Shown: piece after piece, positions 32,450 to 43,510 of the stretch
Layout of the letters: every line of letters starts with the position of its first letter
How positions within the stretch are numbered: position 1 is the first letter of the stretch
DNA from: Ursus arctos
Taxonomy: Eukaryota; Chordata; Mammalia; Carnivora; Ursidae
DNA length: 64,000 nt
Direction of reading: 5' to 3'
Assembly: GCF_023065955.2 (NCBI RefSeq)
Contig: NW_026622841.1
Coordinates: 16,998,501-17,062,500 of the forward strand
Translations under genes and position numbers: made by a program
Notes under the pieces: generated by a model
What the model was told of the DNA's origin: nothing
The model's database searches: none
The model's input: only the letters and a program-made list of their open reading frames with translations

Positions 32450-33440
32450 TAGTTCTTTCTTTTTCTTTAACATACTTTAAACTGAGGTATAATTTACATA
32501 TAATGAAATGCATGGTCCTCAATTGTTAAGATAGATGAATTTTGACATTTGTATATACACATGTAACCAACACCCAAAACAAGATCTAGAACATTTCCAT
32601 CACACCAAAAAGTTTCCATCCCTATCCTCAACCAGGCAGCCATTAATTTGCTTTTTGTCACTATAGAGTTAGTTTTGTCTGTTCTAGAATGTCATATAAG
32701 TAAAAGCATATAGTAATAACCTTTTTTGTATTTAGCTTCTTTCACTCAGTGTTTTTGAATAATTCATTCAGGTTGTTGCATGTATTCATACTTTGTTATT
32801 ATTTATTGCTAAGTCATATTCCATTGTACTATAGTGTTCAGTGTACTATAGTTTATTGATTTATCTGTTGGTGGACATTTGGGTTGTTTCCAATGTTGAC
32901 ACTAATTCAATGGAAAAAGGAAAATAATTTTAATAATATTGCTAGAACAAGTGGATATACATGTAGAAAAAAAATGAACCTTGATCCCTATCTCACTCCA
33001 TATACAAATGCTAATTCAAAATTGATCATAGACCTAAATGTAACACCCACAGACACAAAGTTGCTAGAATGAAGCTTAATAACTTCATGACCTTGGGATG
33101 GGCAAAGAGTCCTTGAACAGAATACAAAAAGCACTAATCCTTAAAAAAATAATAAGTTGGACTTCCATCAAAATTTAAAATTTCAGCTTGGGAAAAGATA
33201 CCATTAAAAAAAAAGGAATAGACAAACCAGACAAACCAGAAAAAATACTCCCAACATATATATCTGACAAAGGAATCATATCCAGAATATATAAACAATA
33301 CTTACAAATCAACAAAAAAAATCCAGTTAAAAATGCCTGAAGACTTTGAGGGACACTTCACAAAAGATACATGAATGGCCCAAAAAAAAAAAAAAAAAAA
33401 AAAAAGGCAAGAAAAGTGCTCAACATCTCTAATCATTTAA
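32450..33440 (-). mobile_element. LINE-1 with 5' inversion (twin priming)
   Basis: From 32450 to about 32897 the DNA is L1 3' UTR and ORF2 end in minus orientation: GAGGTATAATTTACATATAATG through GTGGACATTTGGGTTGTTTCC. From about 32890 to 33440 it is L1 ORF2 sequence in plus orientation: TTCAATGGAAAAAGG, CTATCTCACTCCATATACAAATGC, ATCATAGACCTAAATG, AAAAGTGCTCAACATCTCTAATC. The plus segment ends just 5' of where the minus segment begins in an intact L1. Confidence 0.8.
33382..33405. repeat. A24 run inside the L1
   Basis: Twenty-four A lie between ATGAATGGCC and GGCAAGAAAAGTGCTC, which are contiguous apart from a short A-rich stretch in L1. The run is therefore an internal expansion, not a tail. 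Confidence 0.9.
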
Positions 33441-34014
33441 TTTTTTAAATTCTTGCATGAAAGTCATCTGGTCAGTCATTCAAGGCATTTTTTCATTCCC
33501 TCTATTACACGAGAAGGACCAGATATTAAACGCTAAATGGAAGCAGATTTTGCAGTTGAAGACTTAGTCCTCCAGCCACCACCCCACCCCAGTCCACATG
33601 CTTTCTGCTTGCTAATTACAAAGCATTTTCTAGAACTGCTGAAGTGAACAGGCCCTTCAGCTGCCACTACACTTTGTGTGGTTCAGTGTTGCAAAAGGGA
33701 AAAACTCCGAGAGCTCGCAGCCTCGGGCCCTGCATGGGAAAAGAAGTGGGTGGCATGTGGGCTGCAGGGAGAGCAGGTCAGCCCAGGAGGGAGGGAAGGT
33801 GGTGACAAGTGCAGAGGCACTTTGTCAACACATGGCTAAGGTCTGCCCTGTGTGAAGTTCAAGTTTGGTGCAGCTTGTAAAAGCAGAATGAAATCGAAAT
33901 CTCCAAAGGGCTAACTTTTCATCACTAACCATTTAAAAGTGAAAGCATTGTAGCTTCAATGCTTCTTTTATGTGTGTGGACTTTAGCTTTCCAGAAGAAT
34001 AACAACTTGTGTCA
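33441..34014. other. Unique DNA
   Basis: No repeat or gene recognised. Confidence 0.4.
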
Positions 34015-34110
34015 TTCACCAATGCAACTACTTACTGAGCACCTGCTACGCGTCGGGAACTGTCATAAGCATGGGAAAGGTGCAACTGCATGACACATAT
34101 CATCAGGAAG
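34015..34110. mobile_element. L2-class LINE relic
   Basis: CATTCACCAATGCAACTACTTACTGAGCACCTGCTACGCG..GGAACTGTCATAAGCATGGG matches the ancient L2 'starts-with-CATTCA, ACTGAGCACCT' segment. Confidence 0.6.
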
Positions 34111-34598
34111 CTCAAAAGATTCGAAAAAGGCTGTTTTCATCTCATGAGCCAATCATCCATGCCAGAGGGCTAAGGAGAAGGAGATCCCACTGTATGAGGA
34201 AGCCGAATAGTGACCAGAGTGTCCCTGGCCCCCCGCTGTTGGTAGGTATGTGTTTTGTGTCATTCCCTGAGCCTGGAAAAAATGCTGGGATGACGAACAA
34301 GCATTTTATGTGGATCTTGATTGGAATCAGAATTAGATTAAATTCAGGTGAAAATTGTCTCTGCCTTTTAGCTCCATTTTAAGGAATGCAGCAAAGGGGG
34401 AGAGGAAGAGATGCACCTAGCACGAGCAGGGGCTCCTGAGAATGGTGTCCAGTGGACAACATGGACTCGAACACGGGCACAGTGACCTCTAATGAAACAT
34501 CATTCTGGTGCGAGGGCTCCCACATAAATAAAATGATCTGATAACTGATTCCTATCTATTTAAAAGCAAGTTAAAAATTTTAATAATATATTTTATTT
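34111..34598. other. Unique DNA with a 103-codon plus frame
   Basis: The frame at 34071-34382 begins inside the L2 relic and has no recognised domain. Confidence 0.35.
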
Positions 34599-34693
34599 GG
34601 GGCGCCTGGGTTGCTCAGTCGGTTACTCGTCTGCCTTCAGCTCAGGTCATGATCCCCAGGTCCTGAGATCCAGTCCCATGTCAGGCTCCCCAT
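34599..34693 (+). mobile_element. 3'-truncated carnivore SINE
   Basis: Head GGGGCGCCTGGGTTGCTCAG through CCATGTCAGGCTCCC, then the similarity stops. The CT-rich body, AATCTTT and A tail are missing. Loss of the 3' end is unusual for a retroposed SINE and implies a later deletion. Confidence 0.85.
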
Positions 34694-35039
34694 CATTTTG
34701 TGACTCAAAAAGTATATTTTTCTCTGCTTGGTTATCTGGGGTATCTGCTGAGCTGCTTTTTCTGTATTTTATTTATTTGCTTTCAAGGCAGCTTCTATTT
34801 TCCTGTAAGTCAGGGATGAGTGTGCCAGACCACTCTGCCTCCCTGTCCCTCCGTGTGCTGCCAGAGGCAGGGAAAGTGGAACTAATAACCAGGGACAGTT
34901 GCCACCTGTGTTTCCCACACCTGCTGGATAGAGTCCCCCAGAATGCCTGTTAGAGACAGAGGTTATCACTAAAAGCAATTTTTTTAAACATTTCATCATT
35001 TTGGTTGAAAAACTTTTAAAGATGAAATAATGCTTTGCA
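34694..35039. other. Unique DNA
   Basis: Nothing recognised. Confidence 0.35.
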
Positions 35040-35475
35040 TAGTATTTTACCATTTACAAAATATATTTGAGCTGACCTCTTCTGATCCTTAAAACAACCT
35101 TAAAAGGTCTGGAGGATTGGGGCGCCTGGGTGGCTCAGTCCGTTAAGCACCTGCCTTTGGCTCAGGTCACCATCCCAGGATCCTGGGATGGAGCTGCTCA
35201 TAGGGCTCCTTGCTCAGTGGGGAGCCTGCTTCTCCCTCTCCCTCTACTTGCCACTCATCCTGCTTGTGCCCTCCCTTCCTCCCTCTCTCTGTCAAATAAA
35301 TAAATAAAATCTTTAAAAGAAAAAAAAAGGTCTGCAAGATAAATGTTAGATACCCCTCTTGCCACGTAAGGAAACAGACACTGGGTGGCTCGCCTGACGT
35401 CACATAGCTGGCAAGTGGTGGATATATTGTTGAACACAGGTCTTCTGATTCTAAGTGTCTCCCAAATGTTTAAGC
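35040..35475 (+). mobile_element. MIR-class SINE split by a carnivore SINE
   Basis: The left part is GATCCTTAAAACAACCTTAAAAGGTCTG. The right part is AGGTCTGCAAGATAAATG..CACGTAAGGAAACAGACACTGGGTGGC..CACATAGCTGGCAAGTGG. The younger SINE at 35119 separates them. Confidence 0.75.
35119..35328 (+). mobile_element. Carnivore SINE in a MIR
   Basis: Head GGGGCGCCTGGGTGGCTCAG, CT-rich body, AAATAAATAAATAAAATCTTT and A tail. AAAAGGTCTG on both sides is the target-site duplication. Confidence 0.95.
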
Positions 35476-37299
35476 CCAATGGTTTATAATTAGAGATTGT
35501 TTCCACCACATCCTCAAATTACATTGGCTTCAATCCTATCTGGCTGTCACAAATTAGCACCCCTCAGTGTGTCTTCCAGAAAGTTCTGTGAGCATCCTTG
35601 TGCTGCACCCCATTTTGCCTATCTTAGATGTCGTCCCACTCCCCCTTTGCCACTAACACCATGGAGAGCTCACTGCTGTTACACACTTCCGCCCTCTGCT
35701 GGTAGCCCCTGATTTCAGCACCTCTCTGGCCTCTTCTATTTCCTCGTGGGACCCTCCTTCCCTATTCTCCCCAGTGGTCACTTTCAACCAAACATCACTG
35801 AAGTGTTGCTCAGAAGATGGAAAGAAGAGGAATACAACCCAAAGAACAGCTGATAACTTCAAGTAGATGTGGCTACATGCCGACGAGCTTCCAGCCGGGA
35901 CCCACTCTGAGTTGCTAACCATGCTTGGTTCTCAACCTGCTTCCAACTGGAAGTGCCTGCCCCCGCATTGCTATACGTGAGGAGTGGAAAAACTGATGCG
36001 AAATTGCAGAGAAAAAAGGATTCCCTCTGTCTATAGTTTACCTTTCAGGGTCTCATTTCCTGACCCACTCTCGCGTTGGGAGGATTGACAGCAGCAATGG
36101 CCCCATAGCTCAGGGAAGTCCCTCTTCCTCCACAAGAGCTTGTACTATGGCCCTGAGTGGGGCAAGTGAAATTATACCAGAAAGTGGTAACCCAACGTCC
36201 CTATGTTCTGGGGTATTCAGACTTAAATGACCCTGCGTCCACTGTATGGACTTCCTTTCATGTGAGGTCAAGTTCAAGTCTTGCAGAGCCCTCCTGTTCC
36301 CATGGAAACTCCGATCTAGATCTCCCGCTTGCTCAAGAACACACGACTTTCAAGAACAGGCAGTATCTTACATAGAGCAATGTAACTCCCTACTGAGAAA
36401 AAGAAAATCTCCTCTAAGAAAATAACAAATCTCTGCTTAAAAAAAAAAAAAAAAAAAAAAGGACAGTTTGCAAAACCAAGAAAAAAGCTTAACTTTACAG
36501 TCTTGAGAGCTCTGTTTTTGGACCACTTTGCCCAGTACAATTTTCTCCCCAAAGAGGCCTGTGGACCGCTAGCTCCACGTCTGCTTTGCGCTCAGCAAGG
36601 GGTTTCTCTGAAGAAGGGACAGCCTGCCCCAGTGAGAAATTTCATATCCACCTCTTAGGAAGTGGAAACCACTTTTTACTTTAAAGTGATGCTTTAACCA
36701 GCTACCAAACCTATCAGGGTTTCCAAAACCAGAATGTGGCTCTAGTCAGGGCAGCCTGTTTTCGTGGGGTGTGACTCAAGCCCAGTGGTGTGCCCTGGAC
36801 TCTTCTGCCCCCGAAACAGAGCTGCACCTTCTTGGCATGACTCAGCCATCATTACGGACATGAATTACTGCAGTGCTCTCATCCGTCGCCTTCAGGGAAA
36901 CTGGGCTGGGGCGGGCCAGTGCCCTGCTGTTAAACGGCCCCAGACAACCCTCCCTGGAGTTCTGTCTCCTGCTCTGTACGGTCTTACATTTCTTCCTTGG
37001 CTTTTCAGCCACGTTTTTCCTGCTTGCTCCTGTTGGTGAACCTGCTTCTGAGAGTGTGATCTTCCCCTTCTCATCCTTCTTGTGGGCTGAGAATCCTGAC
37101 ATCTAACTTAGGAACACTACCTCTAAATGAAGAGCGTATGCATTCTGAGTCAGGATTTCAGGGTCTTCCATCTGAGTAAAAACCATGTTTCACTTCTTAA
37201 TTTCTCTCTCTCTTTTTTTTTTTTTCGGTTCTGTTGCTGTTATTCACCCCTCTCTTTATTCCCCACATATTTATCACGTAGCTCTGTGTTCAGCACCAG
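35476..37299. other. 1.8 kb unique DNA with an A22 run
   Basis: No transposon or gene recognised. Open frames up to 91 codons overlap and show no family. A22 at 36439-36460 is not clearly the tail of any element I recognise. Confidence 0.4.
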
Positions 37300-37700
37300 C
37301 GCAATGGTCCCCATTCTGGCTGCACCTTGCAATGACCTGGAGAGCTTCCAACACTCCCAACACTGGGCTTCTGCTTCCAGAAGATTCTGATGTAACTGGT
37401 CCTGGGTCTGGCTTGGGTATAAGGGTTTTTAGAAGCTTCCCAGGTCAGGGCGCCTGGGTGGCTCAGTCAGTGAAGTGTCTGCCATCAGCTCAGGTCATGA
37501 TCCCGGGGTCCTGGGATTGAGTCCTGCATCGGGGCTCCCTGCTCAGCGGGGAGTCTGCTTCTGCCCTTCCCTCTGCCCCTCTCCCCACCTCCCTGCTTGT
37601 GCTCTCTGTTCTCTCTCGTGCTCTCTCTCTTAATAAATAATTGCTTCATTAAAAAAAAAAAAGAGGAAGAAGCTTTCTAGATGATTCTAGCATGCTGTCC
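37300..37700 (+). mobile_element. MER5A-like DNA transposon relic split by a SINE
   Basis: CTGCACCTTGCAATGACCTGGAGAGCTTC..CTGGGCTTCTGCTTCC follows the MER5A (hAT-Charlie nonautonomous) order. It resumes after the SINE with AGAAGCTTTCTAGATGATTCTAGCATGCTG. Confidence 0.65.
37448..37662 (+). mobile_element. Carnivore SINE in a MER5A relic
   Basis: Head GGGCGCCTGGGTGGCTCAG, CT-rich body, and a TAATAAATAATTGC variant tail with A12. AGAAGCTTCCC upstream and AGAAGCTTTC downstream fit a target-site duplication. Confidence 0.93.
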
Positions 37701-39189
37701 AGCTAAAGACCCCACTTAAAGGCTAAGTGACCTCTTCAGAGGTCTTGAGTGTCAACAGCCCACGTGAATCCATCATCTTCCTCTCTCCGTGGCACCTGAC
37801 AGCCGTTACCACCTCCAGGTTTGAATAATGTATAGGACATATGATTAGAAAGATTAAACTTTTGGACCAGAAGAATCCAATAATATTGTGGACAAAAACT
37901 TTAATTGTACACAAATCTTGTTATTTAAGACATCTGAGCTTCTTCCTAGAGCAGAATTTCGTCTTGAGCTATGGAGGGCACAGTTGTTCTAAACACTGCT
38001 TTCTTCTTCCTCTTCAGCTTAGAGGTCTGATCTAAGAGCCCAGAGACAAAAGTTGTGATTCTAATGTGCCATTGCTCACGGTGCAACCTTGAATAAGCTG
38101 CCGGTCTAGGCAGCCCTCCCCACGACGCCTGCTACGTACAAGGGAAAAGTACCCAGCAGTGAGCACGACACTTGCCAAGGTTACACAGCATTGTAATGCA
38201 GCTCAGGTTGGGGATGATACAGTCTACTAGAAAGGTGCGGTGCCAAAGTCCCACCCATGGGAGGACATAGCTCTTACAGGCCTGGGGAGGGCTAGTAGCA
38301 GAGATTAACCCTCCCAGTGCCAGAGGACCACTCCATTTTTAGATGTCCAGGGCTGAAAAAAAATCAGGAAGAGCCACGTTGCATCAAGACCATCCCATTT
38401 TCCTTTCTCCACTCCTCCATCCTCAGGGGCAAGGCTTCCCCTCCCCCTCCACCCAGCAGCTATGGCTTCTGAACAGGGTGGGGCCCAATTTCCAGGACAC
38501 AAATGGCAGCTGGGTGAAGGGGGAGCGAGATGGCTCAGGAGAGGGTTTCTGAGACCTGAGTGAGAGGAGATACTGAAGGATCCACACAGTGTGGGGAGGG
38601 GGCAACTGGGGAAGCAATGGGAAGAACGAAATGTACCCATGAGGGGACATTGTGGCAGCCACACATGTGCACTGCCCCCATCTTCCTGCATCTCCTGACC
38701 TGCCCCAGCCCTCACACTGGGCTTCCTCCCTCCCACCAACCATCCTCCCCAGGCTGCTGCCCGCCTGTGACGACACCAGGTGGGAGCGCCCCGCCAGTCA
38801 CACCTGACACAGGGCAACCCCTCCTTCCTCCCCTCCCCCTTCCTCCTCTCCTTTCACAAGCGTCAGATCAGAGTCCTGCACTAAAGGCTCTCCCCACCTC
38901 TTCCTGCTCCTTGTCCCCTTTATCATCCACAGACATGTCCCTAAGAAATGTCTTTGCACATCTCCTTCCATCTTGGCATCTGTTCCTGGAAGGGCCCAAA
39001 CTGACACAGACCCAATGGGATGTCCAAGCAAATGTCTATGGAAGGCTATCCCAGTGTATATCCAAGGGGTCCTCTCCCATCTGCCCACTCATAATCACCC
39101 TTTTCCCACTGCACAGAATAAAGAGATCCCTCTCACCCATACAGAATCTTACTATGAACACTGCCCTGGGGTATTAAAAAGGTCCCAGC
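37701..39189. other. 1.5 kb unique DNA; GC-rich low-stop segment at 38300-39180
   Basis: The longest open frame in the window (205 codons, 38560-39177 plus) lies opposite a 170-codon minus-strand frame (38305-38817) and a further 117-codon one. The plus translation is proline- and serine-rich with no known domain. CCT/CCC-rich DNA has few stop triplets, so the openness is probably compositional. Confidence 0.45.
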
Positions 39190-39750
39190 TGCCAAACCAA
39201 AGGGCAATTTGGAATACCAGCAAGGGCCTCCTTATTCAAGACACTCCTGGAGGGGAGGCAAAGGTTTTCCTTGACTCCCTTAGAGTCCCTAACAAGGTCT
39301 GAAAATTAAACTGATAAAGACAGATTAACAGGAGAAAAGCATACAAATGTATATAATGTAAGTTTTATGTGACTTGGGAGCTTTCATAAGGAAATGAAGA
39401 CCCAAAGAAATGGTTAAACCTGAGAGCTTTTAGGTTGGGTTTGAAGAAGAGTGGACAGTCGTGGCAAGACAGGACAGGACAGAGTATGAGCCGTTGTAAG
39501 AAACTGGGGACAGTTAGCGGGGCTGTTTGTCCCAATTCCCCTGACATCTCTCCGTCTTGAAGAGAAAGATGCTTCTCTCCTCCAGGCATTTACGGGGCGT
39601 GGGGGGGGGGCACCTCTCATGTGAGGGTCTAGACCTGCTTTGGGGAAAGGTCGGAGAGTCTTTCTTGCTCCTGCCACTTCTCAAACTCCTTCAACTTAAA
39701 ATATTCAATATGTCAAGGTGCCTTATTTTGGAGAAGTGTGTCCTGACCCC
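39190..39750 (+). mobile_element. Unassigned LTR-like repeat, copy B
   Basis: Partner of copy A at 30005-30600, in the opposite orientation. Shared blocks in order: GGTTTTCCTTGACTCCC-like, GGTCTGAAAATTAAAC, GATTAACAGGAGAA, TCATAAGGAAATGAAGACCC, GGTCGGAGAGT, TTCTCAAACTCCTTC and ATTCAATATGTCAAGGTGCC. A G10 run interrupts it at 39600. Confidence 0.7.
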
Positions 39751-41239
39751 CATCACAATGAACTTGTGGTTGGTCCAGTCTTAAGTATATTGCTGTTAAG
39801 GGTCAAACCACAGCATAAGAAAAGGGGTGTTTTGGCCCATGCCATCATGTTCTTGTTTCAGATCTATTAAAGGCTGGGGCAGCAGAAGTAATGACAATTT
39901 TCATATAAATATTTCCTGGAGAGGCCATGAGAAGACCCCTCACAGACCTGCCACCCTGGGTGGCTCCATTGATTTAAGGGTTCAGTGAAGTTACTTCTCC
40001 GGAAGCCATTGCCATGCTACCCATGGGCTGCACTCTGCCAATGACGGGGGTGGCTGGGATACTGAGACAGACCTGGTCCTGGGAGATCCAGCTCTGCCTC
40101 CAGAACTCTCTGATGGCCTTGCTGACCCTTTATTAAACTCGATGGCCCCCTAGGATGCTTCTACCCACTCTCCTTCTTGTGGCTCTGACTTGCATTGTGG
40201 TCCGAAAAGGTCTCTCTGCTTTCTCCAGAGCCACCCCTGCCTCGGCTGTCTCTCATCCTGGTTTCCTCTGATAAAGTCTTCGTGCGTTTAAGCCCATCTT
40301 GCATCTGCACCTTGGAGAACCCAGGTGACACATTCACTTCTTCCACCATAACCCATATTGACCCTGTTTGTCAAAGACTTCAATCTTCCTTAGACAGAAG
40401 CCCATGATGGCAGCTGAGCCTTATTGTCACCCAGGCGCCATGTTCTTGGCAGGCTCGATGCTTCGGCTCTCCATCTCTCTCACCTATGGGAGTCAGAAAT
40501 GCAAGGTTGCCATATCAGGATGATACGAATTAAAAAATAAAGTTGGACTTTTTCTAGCAGAAAGTAAGTCTGATTTGGCTGACTGACACAATGGTGAGGA
40601 CTGGCCTTGTCATTTGGATTATGTGGCAGACATTTTCTATATATGGAATGAGCTAAACCCGCAACTCCCAGATTTTGGAGGAAAAAAAATTCCCCATGTT
40701 TAAGCATGCAATGTAAAAATTATATATTGTAAGCACATTGTTAAGCAAGAATTTAAAGTAATGGTATTTCTGTTTTTCCAACCTTTTCTGAGTATGATAG
40801 GAATGAAAATACGCTCCCAAAGTAAGAGTAACTGGTATAATTAAGAGTAACTTGGTAAATCTTGGAAAAACTTTTTGGTGAACTTCCCAGAGAGTGAGAA
40901 AAATGAATGACTCTAGTGACTGGGTACAAATCCTTTTGCAAGTCAGATGGTTTCCAATTCTCTGCCTTGAGCAAAATTGAAGGAATATTTAACTGAACTG
41001 TCAACTGATCGATGAAAAATATGATTTTTGGCATATGCCTTAGAAGGAGCTCAAGGAATTGAGTGCGACCACAATGAGATAAAGCCTCTGCTCCTACCTC
41101 CTTACTTATGTAAGCTAGCCTTTACCAGCACTTGAATCTAGACAGTGAAGGATAAGAATACGGTTGTTGCTAAACCCTGTGTGCAGGAGTTCACTGGAAG
41201 AAAACACATACACCCCTTCGCCTAGCTCATTGAGATAGG
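39751..41239. other. 1.5 kb unique DNA
   Basis: No repeat or gene recognised. Open frames are 75-93 codons with no family. Confidence 0.4.
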
Positions 41240-41752
41240 AGCTTCAAATGCGATTTCACTTTTCTGGCATCATTCCAATCTCTGCCTCCCTCTTCATGTT
41301 GTCTTCTCCTTTGTGTGTGTCCAGTCTCCCTCTGCCTCCCTTTATCAGGATAACCGTGATTGCCTGCAGGGCACAGATAATCCAGGATAATCTTCCCAGC
41401 TCAAGATTCTTTTTTCTTTTTTTTTTTAAGACTTTATTTATTTATTTGAGAGAAAGAACAAGAGAGAGAGAGAGCGTGAGCGCGGAGGTGGGGTGGGACA
41501 GAGGCAGAGGGAGAAGCAGACTCCCCAATGAGCAGGGAGCCCAACTTGACTCGGGGCTCAATACCAGGACTCCAGGATCATGACCTGACCCGAAGGCAGA
41601 TGCCTAACTGACTGAGCCACCCAGGCACCCCTCAAGATTCTTAACATAATCACATCTGCAAAGACCCCTTTTCCAAATAACATAACATTTACAGGTTTGG
41701 GGGATTAGGACCTCATATCTTGGGAAGCCATTATGCAGTCTACCACGCCTGG
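41240..41752 (-). mobile_element. MaLR LTR (MLT1 type) split by a SINE
   Basis: Left part: CATTCCAATCTCTGCCTCCC, AGATAATCCAGGATAATCTTCCCAGCTCAAG. Right part: CATCTGCAAAGACCCCTTTTCC, TTTGGGGGATTAGGACC and GCCATTATGCAGTCTACCA. All are in reverse-complement MLT1 order. Confidence 0.85.
41411..41631 (-). mobile_element. Carnivore SINE in a MaLR LTR
   Basis: T-rich tail complement, AAGACTTTATTTATTTATTTGA, GA-rich body and GAGCCACCCAGGCACCC. CTCAAGATTCTT flanks both ends as a 12-bp target-site duplication. Confidence 0.95.
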
Positions 41753-43279
41753 TGAAGTGACGTTTACCTGGTTGTAATAAGCTGTCCACTAGTAACTGAA
41801 GCTTATCCACTGTGTGGCCTCTGGTCAAGGCATTCCCTTGTGGGCTTGGTCCCTGCATTCCTAAATGTGTCATGCTACCTCTAACGACCAATAACACTCC
41901 ACTTGATGGCCCCTCAAATTCTAGCTGTCTGCCTGTGATAGGAATCTGGAGGAAAATATTGCAGACCCTTGTTATTAGAGGGAGGTGTGGATGGAAACAG
42001 GACAGTGGTTCCAGAACTTGGTCTGGGAAGGAACGATGTCGGTCTGCAAGGGGAGAAAGGGGGACTCATTCATCAAATACTGCTCTATGCCAGGTGTGGC
42101 ATTGGATAATGGCGAGGGAGTCTCAGAAGCCCTGTTGTCCTCAGAGGGCTTCTGTGTGGAAGTGCAACAATGTTCTAGGCCATAGGACAACTCTTAAAGG
42201 GGCCCAGTTGGGCAGAACAATCTGGAGAGAAAAGAGGAAGACGGTAACGGGGAGAAGCAGAGGGGAACATGAGCTCCTGCTTGTTTTTCGGATACTGTTG
42301 TTGGAGAAGAAAGCCAAATATTGAGATAGACAGGTTGCAGAATCTTGATGGAGAACCTATGCTCCTTAGCGAAGCATCTATGTGGGGCTTCTAATCGATG
42401 GATCTGAGGTGCAGTTATTCAATGCAATGGTGCAATTATTTATTCAACGTCTTTCAGAACAGCCACAGAAATGGGCTGCTATTTTTGGAAACATCTCTGT
42501 GAGTACCGGGGGTGTGGCCAGCCCCCATTAAATATTTGTTAATGAGTTGGTGTTTCCATTCGGGAAAGAAGGGCTTCAGCCACGTAAAGCATTTTTAACT
42601 TCGGTAGGTGGTCGATTCTAGATTTCATTCCATCCTGGCACGGGCTGCACTAAGAACTCGGTGCCTCTAATTTGGGCAGCTTCGCATTGTATTTGGATTA
42701 GCACTGACCTCTTCTGAACTGACACCGATGGCGGATAAAGGGTTTTCTCTGGGTTGAGGAGCATATTTGTGGTGTCTAGTCCGTTCTGAGGCAAATAATT
42801 CTAATAAATGAGTGTGTGCCTTTCTTCCTTACTCATCTTTTTACTCACTTATTTTCTCAACCCTTCCAAGCCATTTTGGATCTTCTTATTATCCATTCCT
42901 GCACCCCCCCCAACATACATACACGTACAGAGTGTGCTCTCCCTCATAAATTGGTACCAGCTGCGACATGACTAATAGGCAATTACGGTTTCCTCTTGAG
43001 AGGCAATGGGATATTAAATATTAAGAGTCCTCTGATTGGGTGCAAGTGTCTGGGTAATATTTTAATCGTGGTGGAGCTGAAAAAACAGTGACCTACTGCA
43101 ATCCTTCTAGAACAGAACTGAACCCAGGGCTCTCTTGACTGTCACAGGGAGTGCAAAGTCACATTCTGGGCTGGCTCTGGCACTAATTTACCACGTGACT
43201 TCTCTGCCTGTGGGACTGACCCTAGTGATTTCCTCTGCCTGGAGCTTGGTGCCTCACTGTTCTACCAGACGACTCTCAC
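41753..43279. other. 1.5 kb mainly unique DNA; candidate conserved noncoding block at 42340-42800
   Basis: A 170-codon plus frame (41812-42324) has no recognised domain and overlaps open frames on both strands. A short L2-like piece (ATTCATCAAATACTGCTCTATGCCAGGTG) lies inside it at about 42068. From 42340 the DNA is repeat-free, with TAAT motifs and a few CpGs. That is suggestive of a regulatory element, but only comparison can show conservation. Confidence 0.4.
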
Positions 43280-43510
43280 CGGCATGTCAGGGTCCACCCT
43301 TCATGTCATTCCTCCAGGGATGTCTTTCCTGCCCCCTGAGTCTACTAGTGTAGATTCCCCTGATGCATTCCCCATGCCCTTATCACCCTCCAGCCCACTC
43401 ATGTATTCACTTATCTGGTTACTAATATGGCAGTGTGCCACCTGCTGGGCATGTGGTGTGAGAAGAAGAATGCCTGTCCTCATGGAGTGAAGGAGGGCAT
43501 GAGGGAACAG
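43280..43510. mobile_element. L2-class LINE relic
   Basis: CATTCCTCCAGGGATGTCTTTCCTGCCCCCTGAG, then ATGTATTCACTTATCTGG..CCACCTGCTGGGCATGTGG..CCTGTCCTCATGGAGTGAAGG, match known L2 segments. Diverged. Confidence 0.5.

Noticed and set aside
38560..39177. 205-codon open frame as a gene
   Set aside because: No domain or signal, overlapping open frames on the other strand, proline/serine-rich composition, and no exon context.
30005..39750. The two LTR-like arms as the ends of one provirus
   Set aside because: They are in opposite orientation and the interval holds unique DNA, L1, MIR and SINEs but no retroviral genes.
41812..42324. 170-codon open frame as a gene
   Set aside because: It overlaps other open frames on both strands, starts next to a MaLR LTR and contains an L2-like piece. 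No family.
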